This document shows, piece by piece, positions 33,743 to 40,629 of a stretch of 57,103 bases of DNA. The stretch spans positions 1 to 57,103 of the forward strand of contig CAZICK010000011.1 of the NCBI GenBank assembly GCA_964537505.1, read 5' to 3'. The translations under genes and the position numbers were made by a program. The stretch comes from DAINBT01 sp036732785 (GTDB lineage: Bacteria > Planctomycetota > Phycisphaerae > Sedimentisphaerales > SM23-30). The notes under the pieces were generated by a model. The model was not told the origin of the DNA and did not search any database. It saw only the letters and a list, made by a program, of their open reading frames with translations. Each line of letters starts with the position of its first letter. Within the stretch, counting starts at the first letter, position 1.

Positions 33743-34852
33743 TCACACTGCCACTTCGCCGTCGGCGCTGCGCAGACGAATGGTTTTCTTGCTGAGATCA
33801 TGGGTAGCGTGTATTTTGCGAGTGGTGCGGAACCGGGTTCTCATAACCACAGACGAACTAGAAGCCCGATTACCGTCCACATGGATACCACGCAGAATAC
33901 TACCGTCACTGATACCGGTGGCGCAAAAAATAACATTATCACCGCGAGCCAGATCATCAGCCCGATATTGTTTGTCGAAAGCGCCTTTGCCAAGAACCTC
34001 GGTTATCCGCTGTTTTTCCTGGTCGTCTCGCGGGGCCACACGTGCCAGCATACCGCCACCCAGGCATCTTAATGCCGCCGCGGCTATAACCGCTTCCGTC
34101 GCCCCACCGGTACCCATATAAACATCGATACCGCTATCCGGCAGACTCGGAGCCATGCACGCGGCAACCTCACCTTCACGTATCAGGCACACCGAGGCGC
34201 CGGCTTTGCGAATATCCGCAACGAGATCGCTATGCCGATCACGATCTAGCACCTCTACACTGAGATCCCGTACACGTTTGCGGCATCCGGTGGCAATGAT
34301 CTCCAGATTGTCACGAACCGAGGCGTTCAGATGCACTTGTGCCGGGCTGGCAGCTACCGCCGGGCCAAAGGCTATCTTTTCCATGTGATCGCAGGGCAGT
34401 CTCAGCAGGGCAGACTGATCGCCTTCGCTGGAGGCCGCCACTAAAACCGTTATGGCGCCCCACAATCCGCGTGACACCAAATTTACGCCATCAACGGGTA
34501 TGACTGCTAAATCCACTTTTAGCGAGCCTTCCATCCAGTTGCCCAATTTCTCACCGACTGTTATACCGTCGGACTGCAGATCGTGCCGGTCACCGAAGAT
34601 AACGGTAGCTGAAACGCTGGTCAGATCAAGGGTGCCACGCATAGCGTCTATCGCGGCGATGCGGGCGGCATGGGGATCCCCTTTGCCAAGCCATCGATAG
34701 GCACTTAGCGCCGCCGCCTCGGTGGTACGCACAAAATCAAGTTCCACCAGCCTTTCCAGGTCCAGCACTCCTATCTGACTGGGCTTCTTTTCCGATGTCT
34801 CGATTTCGGTCCTGGTTTCGGGGCCATCCGTCTTAGTTTCGTTTTGGGACAT
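33743..34852 (-). CDS. GlpX-like class II FBPase homologue with altered active site
   Basis: A 369-residue GlpX-family protein. The N-terminal 'FVRTTEAAALSAYRWLGKGD' and 'MEKIAFGP', 'GTGGATEAVI' and 'CATGISDG' segments align well with E. coli GlpX. The metal and catalytic ligands do not: by alignment D33 is R64, E57 is D88, D85 is I118 and E88 is D121, while the E213 equivalent remains. The 'GEGExDEAPML' motif is absent. A C-terminal basic extension is retained. It is probably not an active fructose-1,6-bisphosphatase, or works on something else. The gene sits 24 bp after ilvC. Confidence 0.88.
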   Translation of the reverse strand: MSQNETKTDGPETRTEIETSEKKPSQIGVLDLERLVELDFVRTTEAAALSAYRWLGKGDPHAARIAAIDAMRGTLDLTSVSATVIFGDRHDLQSDGITVGEKLGNWMEGSLKVDLAVIPVDGVNLVSRGLWGAITVLVAASSEGDQSALLRLPCDHMEKIAFGPAVAASPAQVHLNASVRDNLEIIATGCRKRVRDLSVEVLDRDRHSDLVADIRKAGASVCLIREGEVAACMAPSLPDSGIDVYMGTGGATEAVIAAAALRCLGGGMLARVAPRDDQEKQRITEVLGKGAFDKQYRADDLARGDNVIFCATGISDGSILRGIHVDGNRASSSSVVMRTRFRTTRKIHATHDLSKKTIRLRSADGEVAV

Positions 34853-34875
34853 GGTTTTGCTTCCCTGCTATTTGT

Positions 34876-35880
34876 TTACACTTCTTTGTCATCTATCCAG
34901 TTCATCATCCTACGCAGTCTGCGACCGATCTGTTCGATTTTATGATCGTGATCCATTTCATAAAGAGCGTTGAAATTCTTTTTGCCGGTATGGACTTCGT
35001 TGATCCATTCTTTAGCGAATTGACCGGAGCAAATCTCGTCAAGAATTTTTTTCATCTCCGCCTTGGTCTGCTCATTGATGATCCGTGGTCCGCGGGTCAG
35101 ATCGCCATATTCAGCGGTATTGGAAATACTGTATCGCATATAGCTGAGTCCACCCTGATACATCAGATCGACGATCAGCTTGACTTCGTGCATACACTCA
35201 AAATAAGCGATTTCCGGCTGATATCCGGCTTCTACGAGCGTCTCGAATCCGGCCTTAATCAGGGCTGACAGTCCGCCGCACAACACGGCCTGCTCACCAA
35301 AAAGGTCTGTCTCAGTTTCTTCTTTGTAAGTCGTCTCAATAATACCGGCCCTGGCTCCGCCGATACCGTTGCCCCAGGCCAGGGCGATGTCCATAGCATC
35401 ACCGGTGGCATCCTGCTGAACAGCTACCAGGCAAGGCACTCCACCGCCTTTTTCATACTCACTGCGGACCAGGTGACCAGGCCCTTTAGGGGCGATCATG
35501 ACCACGTTAATGTCCTCAGGCGGGTCAATGTACTTGAAATGAATATTAAAACCGTGGCAGAAACCCAGGGTTTTGCCGGCGGTCAAATTTGGGGCCACTT
35601 CCTTCTCGTAAACCTTGCTCTGAACCTCGTCAGGAAGCGTAATGATTATCAGATCACCACGTTTGACCGCCTTTCCAGCCGAAAGCGGGCTAAAACCGTG
35701 TTTTTGTGCGAGGGCGTAATTATCGGTCCCTTCCAGTTCCGCTACCACAACATCAAAACCGCTGTCGCGAAGATTCTGACTGTGGGCGTGCCCCTGGCTG
35801 CCATAACCCAGTACGGCAATGGTTTTGCCTTCGAGCGGGGTTTGGGGGGCGTCTTTTTCATAATAAATTGTAGCAGTCAT
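34876..35880 (-). CDS. ilvC: Ketol-acid reductoisomerase (class I)
   Basis: A 334-residue enzyme that isomerises and reduces acetolactate in Val/Ile/Leu synthesis. The Rossmann motif GYGSQGHAHSQNLRDSG is at about 26-42, and the C-terminal knotted domain has the metal ligands in 'EETETDLFGEQAVLCGG' and 'YFECMHEVKLIVDL'. The cofactor loop after strand 2 reads AELEGTDN (47-54) instead of the common L-R-x-G-S-x-S, so the usual Arg and Ser ligands of the NADPH 2'-phosphate are missing and acidic residues are present. AAGGAG lies 9 nt before the ATG. Confidence 0.96.
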   Translation of the reverse strand: MTATIYYEKDAPQTPLEGKTIAVLGYGSQGHAHSQNLRDSGFDVVVAELEGTDNYALAQKHGFSPLSAGKAVKRGDLIIITLPDEVQSKVYEKEVAPNLTAGKTLGFCHGFNIHFKYIDPPEDINVVMIAPKGPGHLVRSEYEKGGGVPCLVAVQQDATGDAMDIALAWGNGIGGARAGIIETTYKEETETDLFGEQAVLCGGLSALIKAGFETLVEAGYQPEIAYFECMHEVKLIVDLMYQGGLSYMRYSISNTAEYGDLTRGPRIINEQTKAEMKKILDEICSGQFAKEWINEVHTGKKNFNALYEMDHDHKIEQIGRRLRRMMNWIDDKEV

Positions 35881-35896
35881 TTCAATAATTCTCCTT

Positions 35897-36036
35897 GGAC
35901 TATCAGTCTTTTACAAGCAAAACTGTGAGCAAAGTCGTTACAAAAATGCTCACACAGGTACAAATATTCACATAACCCTGTTATTCTCTATCTGGCTCCA
36001 GCCCTTGCCGGTCTGGTTCCAGGCCCTTGTCTGGTC
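35897..36036 (+). repeat. Dispersed repeat, copy 1 (about 140 bp)
   Basis: Aligns over its length with 39680-39787, with a gap of about 30 bp. Shared landmarks are 'cagtcttttac', 'caggta', 'tattcacataacc' and the hairpin CCAGGCCCTTGTCTGG. The right end encodes the C-terminal tail of IlvN, where the repeated GLEPDR peptide comes from the duplicated hairpin sequence. Confidence 0.6.
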
Positions 36037-36517
36037 GAGCCTTTGAGTGTCGAGGCATGGCGATCATACCGGTTCGAACCATGTCTTTCACACCATAAGG
36101 CCGACATAAGTCAATAAAAGCTTCTATCTTCTGTTCTGGTCCAGTAACCTCTACCATAACAAATTTCGGACCGATGTCCACTACTTTTGCACGAAACATA
36201 TCTATAATAGCCTGAATTTCGGGACGTTTTTCGGACGCGACGGCAATTTTTATCAGCATCAGGTCTCGCTGAACGAGGTCCTCGCCGGTAAAATCGTACA
36301 CTTTTACGATGGGAATAATTTTGCCCAACTGCTTGCGGACCTGCTCCAGAGTAGCATCATCGCCTATGACCACCATTGTTATGCGAGAAAGATTGGGATC
36401 CTCCGTCCTGCCGACCGCCAGGGAATCGATGTTAAAGTTACGGGCAGCGAACATCCCAGCCACACGGGCCAGAACGCCGGGCTGATTCTGAACTAAAGCA
36501 CTTATGGTTCGTTTCAT
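35981..36517 (-). CDS. ilvN: Acetolactate synthase small (regulatory) subunit
   Basis: A 178-residue regulatory subunit of acetolactate synthase. The ACT domain covers about 3-80 ('NQPGVLARVAGMFAARNFNIDSL'), followed by the ALS_ss C-domain. The start at 36517 (MKRTIS) has GGTGGA 7 nt upstream and is 26 bp after ilvB. The last 14 residues are a duplicated GLEPDRQ/GLEPDRE tail that coincides with a dispersed DNA repeat, so the repeat has been taken into the coding sequence. Confidence 0.94.
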   Translation of the reverse strand: MKRTISALVQNQPGVLARVAGMFAARNFNIDSLAVGRTEDPNLSRITMVVIGDDATLEQVRKQLGKIIPIVKVYDFTGEDLVQRDLMLIKIAVASEKRPEIQAIIDMFRAKVVDIGPKFVMVEVTGPEQKIEAFIDLCRPYGVKDMVRTGMIAMPRHSKARPDKGLEPDRQGLEPDRE

Positions 36518-36543
36518 AATATGTTCCACCTGTTCAGTGTTTT

Positions 36544-38292
36544 TTACACCCTCTCGCTGGTACCGGTTGGCAATCCGGCCATTTCGTGCAGTCCTTTGCC
36601 GGTCGCCACCATCGGCCATACATTTTCCTCGCGCTCGACGTGAAAATCAACAACGCAGCATTTTTTTTCAGACAGCATCTGCTCGACGATCTTGGGAACC
36701 TCGTCTTTTTTGGTCGCCGTCAGCCCCACCGCACCAAATGCCTCGGCCACACGTGCAAAGTCCGGGTTTTTCAAGAACGACTTGGAGTAACGTTTACCGT
36801 AAAACATCTCCTGCCATTGGCGAACCATGCCCATATAACCATTATTGAGTATGCAAACCTTCACGGGAAGGCCGTTTTCGACTGCCGTGGGCAGTTCATT
36901 TAACGTCATACTGAAGCTGCTGTCACCATCAAAATCGACCACGGTGGCATCGGGACGGGCGATCTGGGCGCCTATAGCAGCCGGAAAACCAAATCCCATT
37001 GTTCCAAGACCGCCGGAACTGATGAAATGACGGGGAAGAGAAAACCGGTAGAATTGTGCCGTCCACATCTGGTGCTGACCAACACCGGTACAAACAATAG
37101 CCTTGCCCTGCGTCTGACGGCAGACCTCTTCGATAACATATTGTGGCTTAATGGCGTCCGTATCATTATTGTAAGTAAGCGGGTAGAGTCTTTTGGTCTG
37201 ATCGATCCGGGCGAACCATTCCTTCCGCTCACGCGGTTCGACATATTTGACCATTTCACCCAGAATGCTCTTGGCATCGCCCACAACCGGGATATCCACC
37301 TTGACGTTTTTGGAAATACTGGCCGGGTCAATATCGATGTGAACAACCCGCGCATGCGGAGCGAATCGCTTGACATCGCCGGTAATACGGTCGTCGAACC
37401 GGGCTCCGACAGCCACCAGGAGATCGCACTCCTGAACGGCAAAATTAGCGTAAGCGGTACCGTGCATACCCAGCATCTGCAACGATTTCGGATCGTTCTC
37501 ATCAAAACAGCCCAGTCCCAGCAGGGTGGTCGTGACAGGCACGTTCGCCTTTTGAACGAGTTGACGCAACTGCTCGGAAGCATTTGCCAGTATCACTCCG
37601 CCACCGGCATAAATTAACGGTTTTTCGGAGGCGTTTATGGCCTCGGCGGCCCGCTTGATCTGACGAATATGGCCTTCGTAGCGGACACGATAGCCGGGCA
37701 AATCTATCTCAGAGCCGCTATTGCTCACCTGGGCCTGCGAAGTGGCGACATCCAAAGGCAGATCGACCACAACTGGGCCGGGCCGACCTGTACGGGCGAT
37801 ATGAAACGCCTCATGCAATGTCCGGGCCAGATGATTGACATCCTTGACTATGGAGTTGTGTTTGGTAATGGGCCGAGTGATACCTGTAGTGTCGGCCTCC
37901 TGAAAAGCGTCATTGCCGATCAGAGGCGTCTTGACCTGACCGGTAATCACCACCAGGGGGATCGAATCCATATTGGCGGTAGCCAGACCGGTCACCGTAT
38001 TACAGGCGCCAGGCCCGGACGTAACCAGAACCACACCAACCTTGCCAGTCACTCGGGCGTAGGCATCCGCCATGTGTGTGGCTCCCTGCTCATGCCGGGA
38101 CAGAACGAAATTTATCGGACTATCGAACAATGCGTCGAAAACAGGCAGGACCACCCCACCGGGATAGCCGAACATCGTTTCGACACCTTCTTCCTGGAGA
38201 ACGTCACAAAATATCTGAGCACCGAGCTTTTTAGAAAAACTAGTAGATTGGTTCTTTGAATTGAGAGATGCACTATCTGCAGTATTTCCCAT
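36544..38292 (-). CDS. ilvB: Acetolactate synthase large (catalytic) subunit
   Basis: A 582-residue ThDP enzyme condensing pyruvate to acetolactate. The catalytic Glu lies in 'SRHEQGATHMADAYAR' (about 65-80), 'SGPGACNTVTGLATA' follows, and the ThDP-binding GDSSFSMTLNEL region with 'NNGYMGMVRQWQ' is near 455-505. AAGGAG lies 9 nt before the ATG. It heads ilvB-ilvN-ilvC. Upstream is a 244-bp gap with a promoter and a Val/Leu/Ile-rich leader ORF, which suggests attenuation-type control. Confidence 0.96.
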   Translation of the reverse strand: MGNTADSASLNSKNQSTSFSKKLGAQIFCDVLQEEGVETMFGYPGGVVLPVFDALFDSPINFVLSRHEQGATHMADAYARVTGKVGVVLVTSGPGACNTVTGLATANMDSIPLVVITGQVKTPLIGNDAFQEADTTGITRPITKHNSIVKDVNHLARTLHEAFHIARTGRPGPVVVDLPLDVATSQAQVSNSGSEIDLPGYRVRYEGHIRQIKRAAEAINASEKPLIYAGGGVILANASEQLRQLVQKANVPVTTTLLGLGCFDENDPKSLQMLGMHGTAYANFAVQECDLLVAVGARFDDRITGDVKRFAPHARVVHIDIDPASISKNVKVDIPVVGDAKSILGEMVKYVEPRERKEWFARIDQTKRLYPLTYNNDTDAIKPQYVIEEVCRQTQGKAIVCTGVGQHQMWTAQFYRFSLPRHFISSGGLGTMGFGFPAAIGAQIARPDATVVDFDGDSSFSMTLNELPTAVENGLPVKVCILNNGYMGMVRQWQEMFYGKRYSKSFLKNPDFARVAEAFGAVGLTATKKDEVPKIVEQMLSEKKCCVVDFHVEREENVWPMVATGKGLHEMAGLPTGTSERV

Positions 38293-38379
38293 GGTTTACG
38301 GCTCCTTCTTACATTTGCCCTCGTTTGCCGGGTCGCCAAGACCGCCATCGAGCAACTGCCAAAGGTCACGAGCCGACCG

Positions 38380-38448
38380 CTACACGGGCCGACCCTCAAC
38401 CAAAACAGCCTTCCTGCTCCAGCCATGGTCCCGAGTTATTAAAACCAT
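38380..38448 (-). CDS. Candidate ilvB leader peptide (22 aa)
   Basis: A 22-codon ORF beginning 18 nt after the predicted transcript start of ilvB. Seven of 22 codons are Val, Leu or Ile: residues 2-4 are V-L-I and 15-17 are V-L-V, with a final Val before the TAG. Several are uncommon codons (TTA, ATA, TTG). The RNA just after the stop contains CGGCTC (plus 38370-38375), complementary to GAGCCG (plus 38299-38304), which overlaps the ilvB SD. This fits translational attenuation. There is no SD before the ATG and no classic terminator with a U-run. Confidence 0.45.
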   Translation of the reverse strand: MVLITRDHGWSRKAVLVEGRPV

Positions 38449-38472
38449 AGTCGATTTATTTATCTGGATATA

Positions 38473-38501
38473 AGTATATCCGGTTTTTACCCCCTTGGCA
38501 A
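38473..38501 (-). promoter_or_regulatory. Promoter of the ilvBNC operon
   Basis: On the minus strand TTGCCA (38501-38496) and TATACT (38478-38473) with a 17-bp spacer. The predicted start near 38466 gives a leader of about 175 nt before ilvB. Confidence 0.6.
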
Positions 38502-38536
38502 ACACTTTTTTTTATCAGGTCCAACAGGGGCGGATG

Positions 38537-39058
38537 TCATGATTGTTCAGGGGGCTTGCTTGTGAGCTTGCCTCGAATGACATCCAGTATCCCGTTGACA
38601 AACCTCGGCGCCTCAGCGGTACTAAATAGCTTGGCCAACTCGATAGCCTCATTGATAACCACCTTGGCAGGGATATCCGGGCAGTAAACTAACTGATAAA
38701 CGGCCAAACGCAAGTTACTGGAATCAACCAGACTAATGCGGGCCAAATCCCAGTTGATGGAGGCCTGCTCGATAATTTGGTCGATTTGACCGACGTTTTG
38801 CCAGACGCCGCGAATCCACGGGCGGGCCAATTGCGAAGCCTGGTCGTTTTTGCTGAACTCAGCAAGAAAATCGTCGAGTTGATCGATGTTTTGGCCGTTC
38901 TGGACGGAAAGCTGATGAAGAAACTGGAGCGCCGACTGACGCGCCAACCGACGCGGATCCTCGGTCTGTCGAGGAGGATGGGCAGCGCACGGTTTTGACG
39001 AACCGCCACAGCAAGTTGTTTTTTCGGTCTTGCTGTCAGATTTGCTCGTTTTGGTCAT
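38537..39058 (-). CDS. nusB: Transcription antitermination factor NusB
   Basis: A 173-residue NusB that acts in rRNA antitermination with S10/NusE. The first 35 residues are an extra Ser/Lys/Cys-rich extension. The family C-terminal signature 'VVINEAIELAKLFSTAEAPRFVNGILD' is near 130-157. It starts 1 bp after the ribH stop, a common ribH-nusB pairing, and ends before the ilvB promoter. Confidence 0.93.
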   Translation of the reverse strand: MTKTSKSDSKTEKTTCCGGSSKPCAAHPPRQTEDPRRLARQSALQFLHQLSVQNGQNIDQLDDFLAEFSKNDQASQLARPWIRGVWQNVGQIDQIIEQASINWDLARISLVDSSNLRLAVYQLVYCPDIPAKVVINEAIELAKLFSTAEAPRFVNGILDVIRGKLTSKPPEQS

Positions 39059-39059
39059 G

Positions 39060-39545
39060 TTACTTTTTGTCTTTTATCTCGTTAAGCTGACCCAAAACCT
39101 GTACCATCTCGATAGCGGCGGAAGCGGCGGAAAAACCTTTATTCCCGCTCTTGGCGCCGGCTCGATCAACGGCCTCATCGAGATTATCGGCCGTAATCAC
39201 GCCGAACAAGGTGGGTACACCAGTTCTCAGGCCGACCTCGCCGATTCCGCGGGTTATCTGCTGACAGACATACTCATAATGGCTGGTTTGGCCGCGGATC
39301 ACGGCGGCCAGGCATATAATAGCATCGAACTTACCGCTCTGAGCGAGCCGCAGGGCCGCTACGGGTACCTCAAATGAGCCTGGAACCCACATTACCGTGA
39401 CTTGGGAGTCCTGGGCGCCGTGGCGTTTAAGGCAGTCCAAGGCCCCTTCCAGCAGCCGGGACGTGATAAAATCGTTGAAACGACTAACGACTATACCGTA
39501 ACACTCTTTCCCAACCTGTAACGCTCCGTGTAATTCCTGGGGCAT
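39060..39545 (-). CDS. ribH: 6,7-dimethyl-8-ribityllumazine synthase
   Basis: A 161-residue riboflavin-synthesis enzyme. The family landmarks 'VSRFNDFIT' (about 20), 'VPGSFEVPVAA' (about 54), 'AVIRGQTSHYEYVC' (about 82) and 'GKAGNKG-like' segment 'GAKSGNKGFSAA' near 132 are present. The start at 39545 has GGAGG 6 nt upstream. Coupled to nusB with 1 bp between the genes. It is probably cotranscribed from 39620-39648. Confidence 0.95.
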   Translation of the reverse strand: MPQELHGALQVGKECYGIVVSRFNDFITSRLLEGALDCLKRHGAQDSQVTVMWVPGSFEVPVAALRLAQSGKFDAIICLAAVIRGQTSHYEYVCQQITRGIGEVGLRTGVPTLFGVITADNLDEAVDRAGAKSGNKGFSAASAAIEMVQVLGQLNEIKDKK

Positions 39546-39619
39546 GGCAACCTCCACAATCTGTAAAAAAAGTTAGATTCAAACCTGTGTCCATCACGAA
39601 TTTCAACCATTTGTTCGAT

Positions 39620-39648
39620 ATAATAACAGAAACTGTCCGATTATGCAA
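39620..39648 (-). promoter_or_regulatory. Promoter of ribH-nusB
   Basis: On the minus strand TTGCAT (39648-39643) and TATTAT (39625-39620) with a 17-bp spacer, about 75 bp upstream of the ribH start. Confidence 0.55.
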
Positions 39649-39679
39649 ATATATGTGCGATTTTAACGTTTACATCAGA

Positions 39680-39787
39680 TATACTGGTCTCTCACGAGTA
39701 AAATTGTAAGAAAAGTGGTCGTAAAATATTTATCCAGGTATAGGTTCTCACGTAACCATAGTTGATTCCAGGCCCTTGCCTGGTTAG
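39680..39787 (+). repeat. Dispersed repeat, copy 2 (about 108 bp)
   Basis: Shares with 35897-36036 the order 'ggtctctcac gag', 'caggta', 'ttctcacgtaacc' and the hairpin CCAGGC-CCTT-GCCTGG (39767-39782 region). It ends at the AGGAG that serves the following gene. Confidence 0.6.
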
Positions 39788-39800
39788 GAGAAATTAAGTC

Positions 39801-40613
39801 ATGGCCGAGCATACGAACACAAAAAACAGTCACGGCGAAGAAGACAAAAATGACGCGTTGGAGGCCTTTAACAGCTTTAGCGGGGCGAGAAACCTGTTTT
39901 TCTGGCTGTTTCTGCTGATACCGCTGGTGGTTGTCCAGGCGGAGTTCTGGATGGTGGACAGGGGATGGACCGGTACGGGACAGACGCAAACCAATACGGA
40001 ACAGACGCAAACCGATACGGGACAGACGCAAACCGATGAGGTAAAGGCACCGGCCAACGTGGAAAAAGAGGCACCCGACCTGGAAAAAGCCGATGTGGCG
40101 ACAGTCGGGGCAAATGACAACACACCGGCGGAAAAAGACGCCTGCGAAACTCGAACGAGTGAAGAGATGGACAGCCTGCAGGCAGGTCTCATCAAAACAA
40201 GTAATTATGTGCTGACCTTTGCGGCAGTAATCTATTGTCTGACACTACTGATTGGCATGAAATTGGCGCTGATAGGACGGCTGGGGGGGCTGGCCGAGTC
40301 GAGCAAGGCGCTTTTTCTGTCACTGATAGTAATGGTTCTGATTATGCCATGGCAGCAAGTGATGCCCGCCGGCATTTATGGGACGTTGTTCAGCTATCAA
40401 GACATTGTCGAGAACTGCCGGCAAATAAAGCAGATGAATACCCCACAAGAATATGTGCTTCATTACGGACGATTTAGCGGGCTTTGGGGGCTGACTATGC
40501 TGCTGCTGATAGTGGCACAGTGGCGCAGTTGCCGGGCGGTTCGCAAAATTCGCCGGCGACTGACCTCAACACAAATCGAACCGGCCAACAATCAGGAACG
40601 CAAAACCCCGTGA
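39801..40613 (+). CDS. Unknown integral membrane protein with QT-rich repeat
   Basis: A 270-residue membrane protein, not recognised. Four hydrophobic segments are visible (about 33-50, 135-155, 170-190, 220-240). Between the first and second lies a hydrophilic loop of about 80 residues with three tandem TGQTQTD-type heptads (about 59-79), encoded by a 21-bp minisatellite, followed by an acidic stretch. AGGAG precedes the ATG by 9 nt. It converges with the gene at 40630 and diverges from ribH. Confidence 0.75.
   Translation: MAEHTNTKNSHGEEDKNDALEAFNSFSGARNLFFWLFLLIPLVVVQAEFWMVDRGWTGTGQTQTNTEQTQTDTGQTQTDEVKAPANVEKEAPDLEKADVATVGANDNTPAEKDACETRTSEEMDSLQAGLIKTSNYVLTFAAVIYCLTLLIGMKLALIGRLGGLAESSKALFLSLIVMVLIMPWQQVMPAGIYGTLFSYQDIVENCRQIKQMNTPQEYVLHYGRFSGLWGLTMLLLIVAQWRSCRAVRKIRRRLTSTQIEPANNQERKTP
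39975..40037. repeat. 21-bp coding minisatellite, three units
   Basis: Three in-frame 21-bp units beginning ACGGGACAGACGCAAACC (39975, 39996, 40017), with single-base differences, encode seven-residue Gln/Thr repeats. Confidence 0.8.
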
Positions 40614-40629
40614 GATATCCTGATTAAAA

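Noticed and set aside
36060..36080. GGTTCGAACC resembling a tRNA T-loop
   Set aside because: It lies within the ilvN coding sequence, and no acceptor or anticodon stem surrounds it. I found no tRNA or rRNA in the window.
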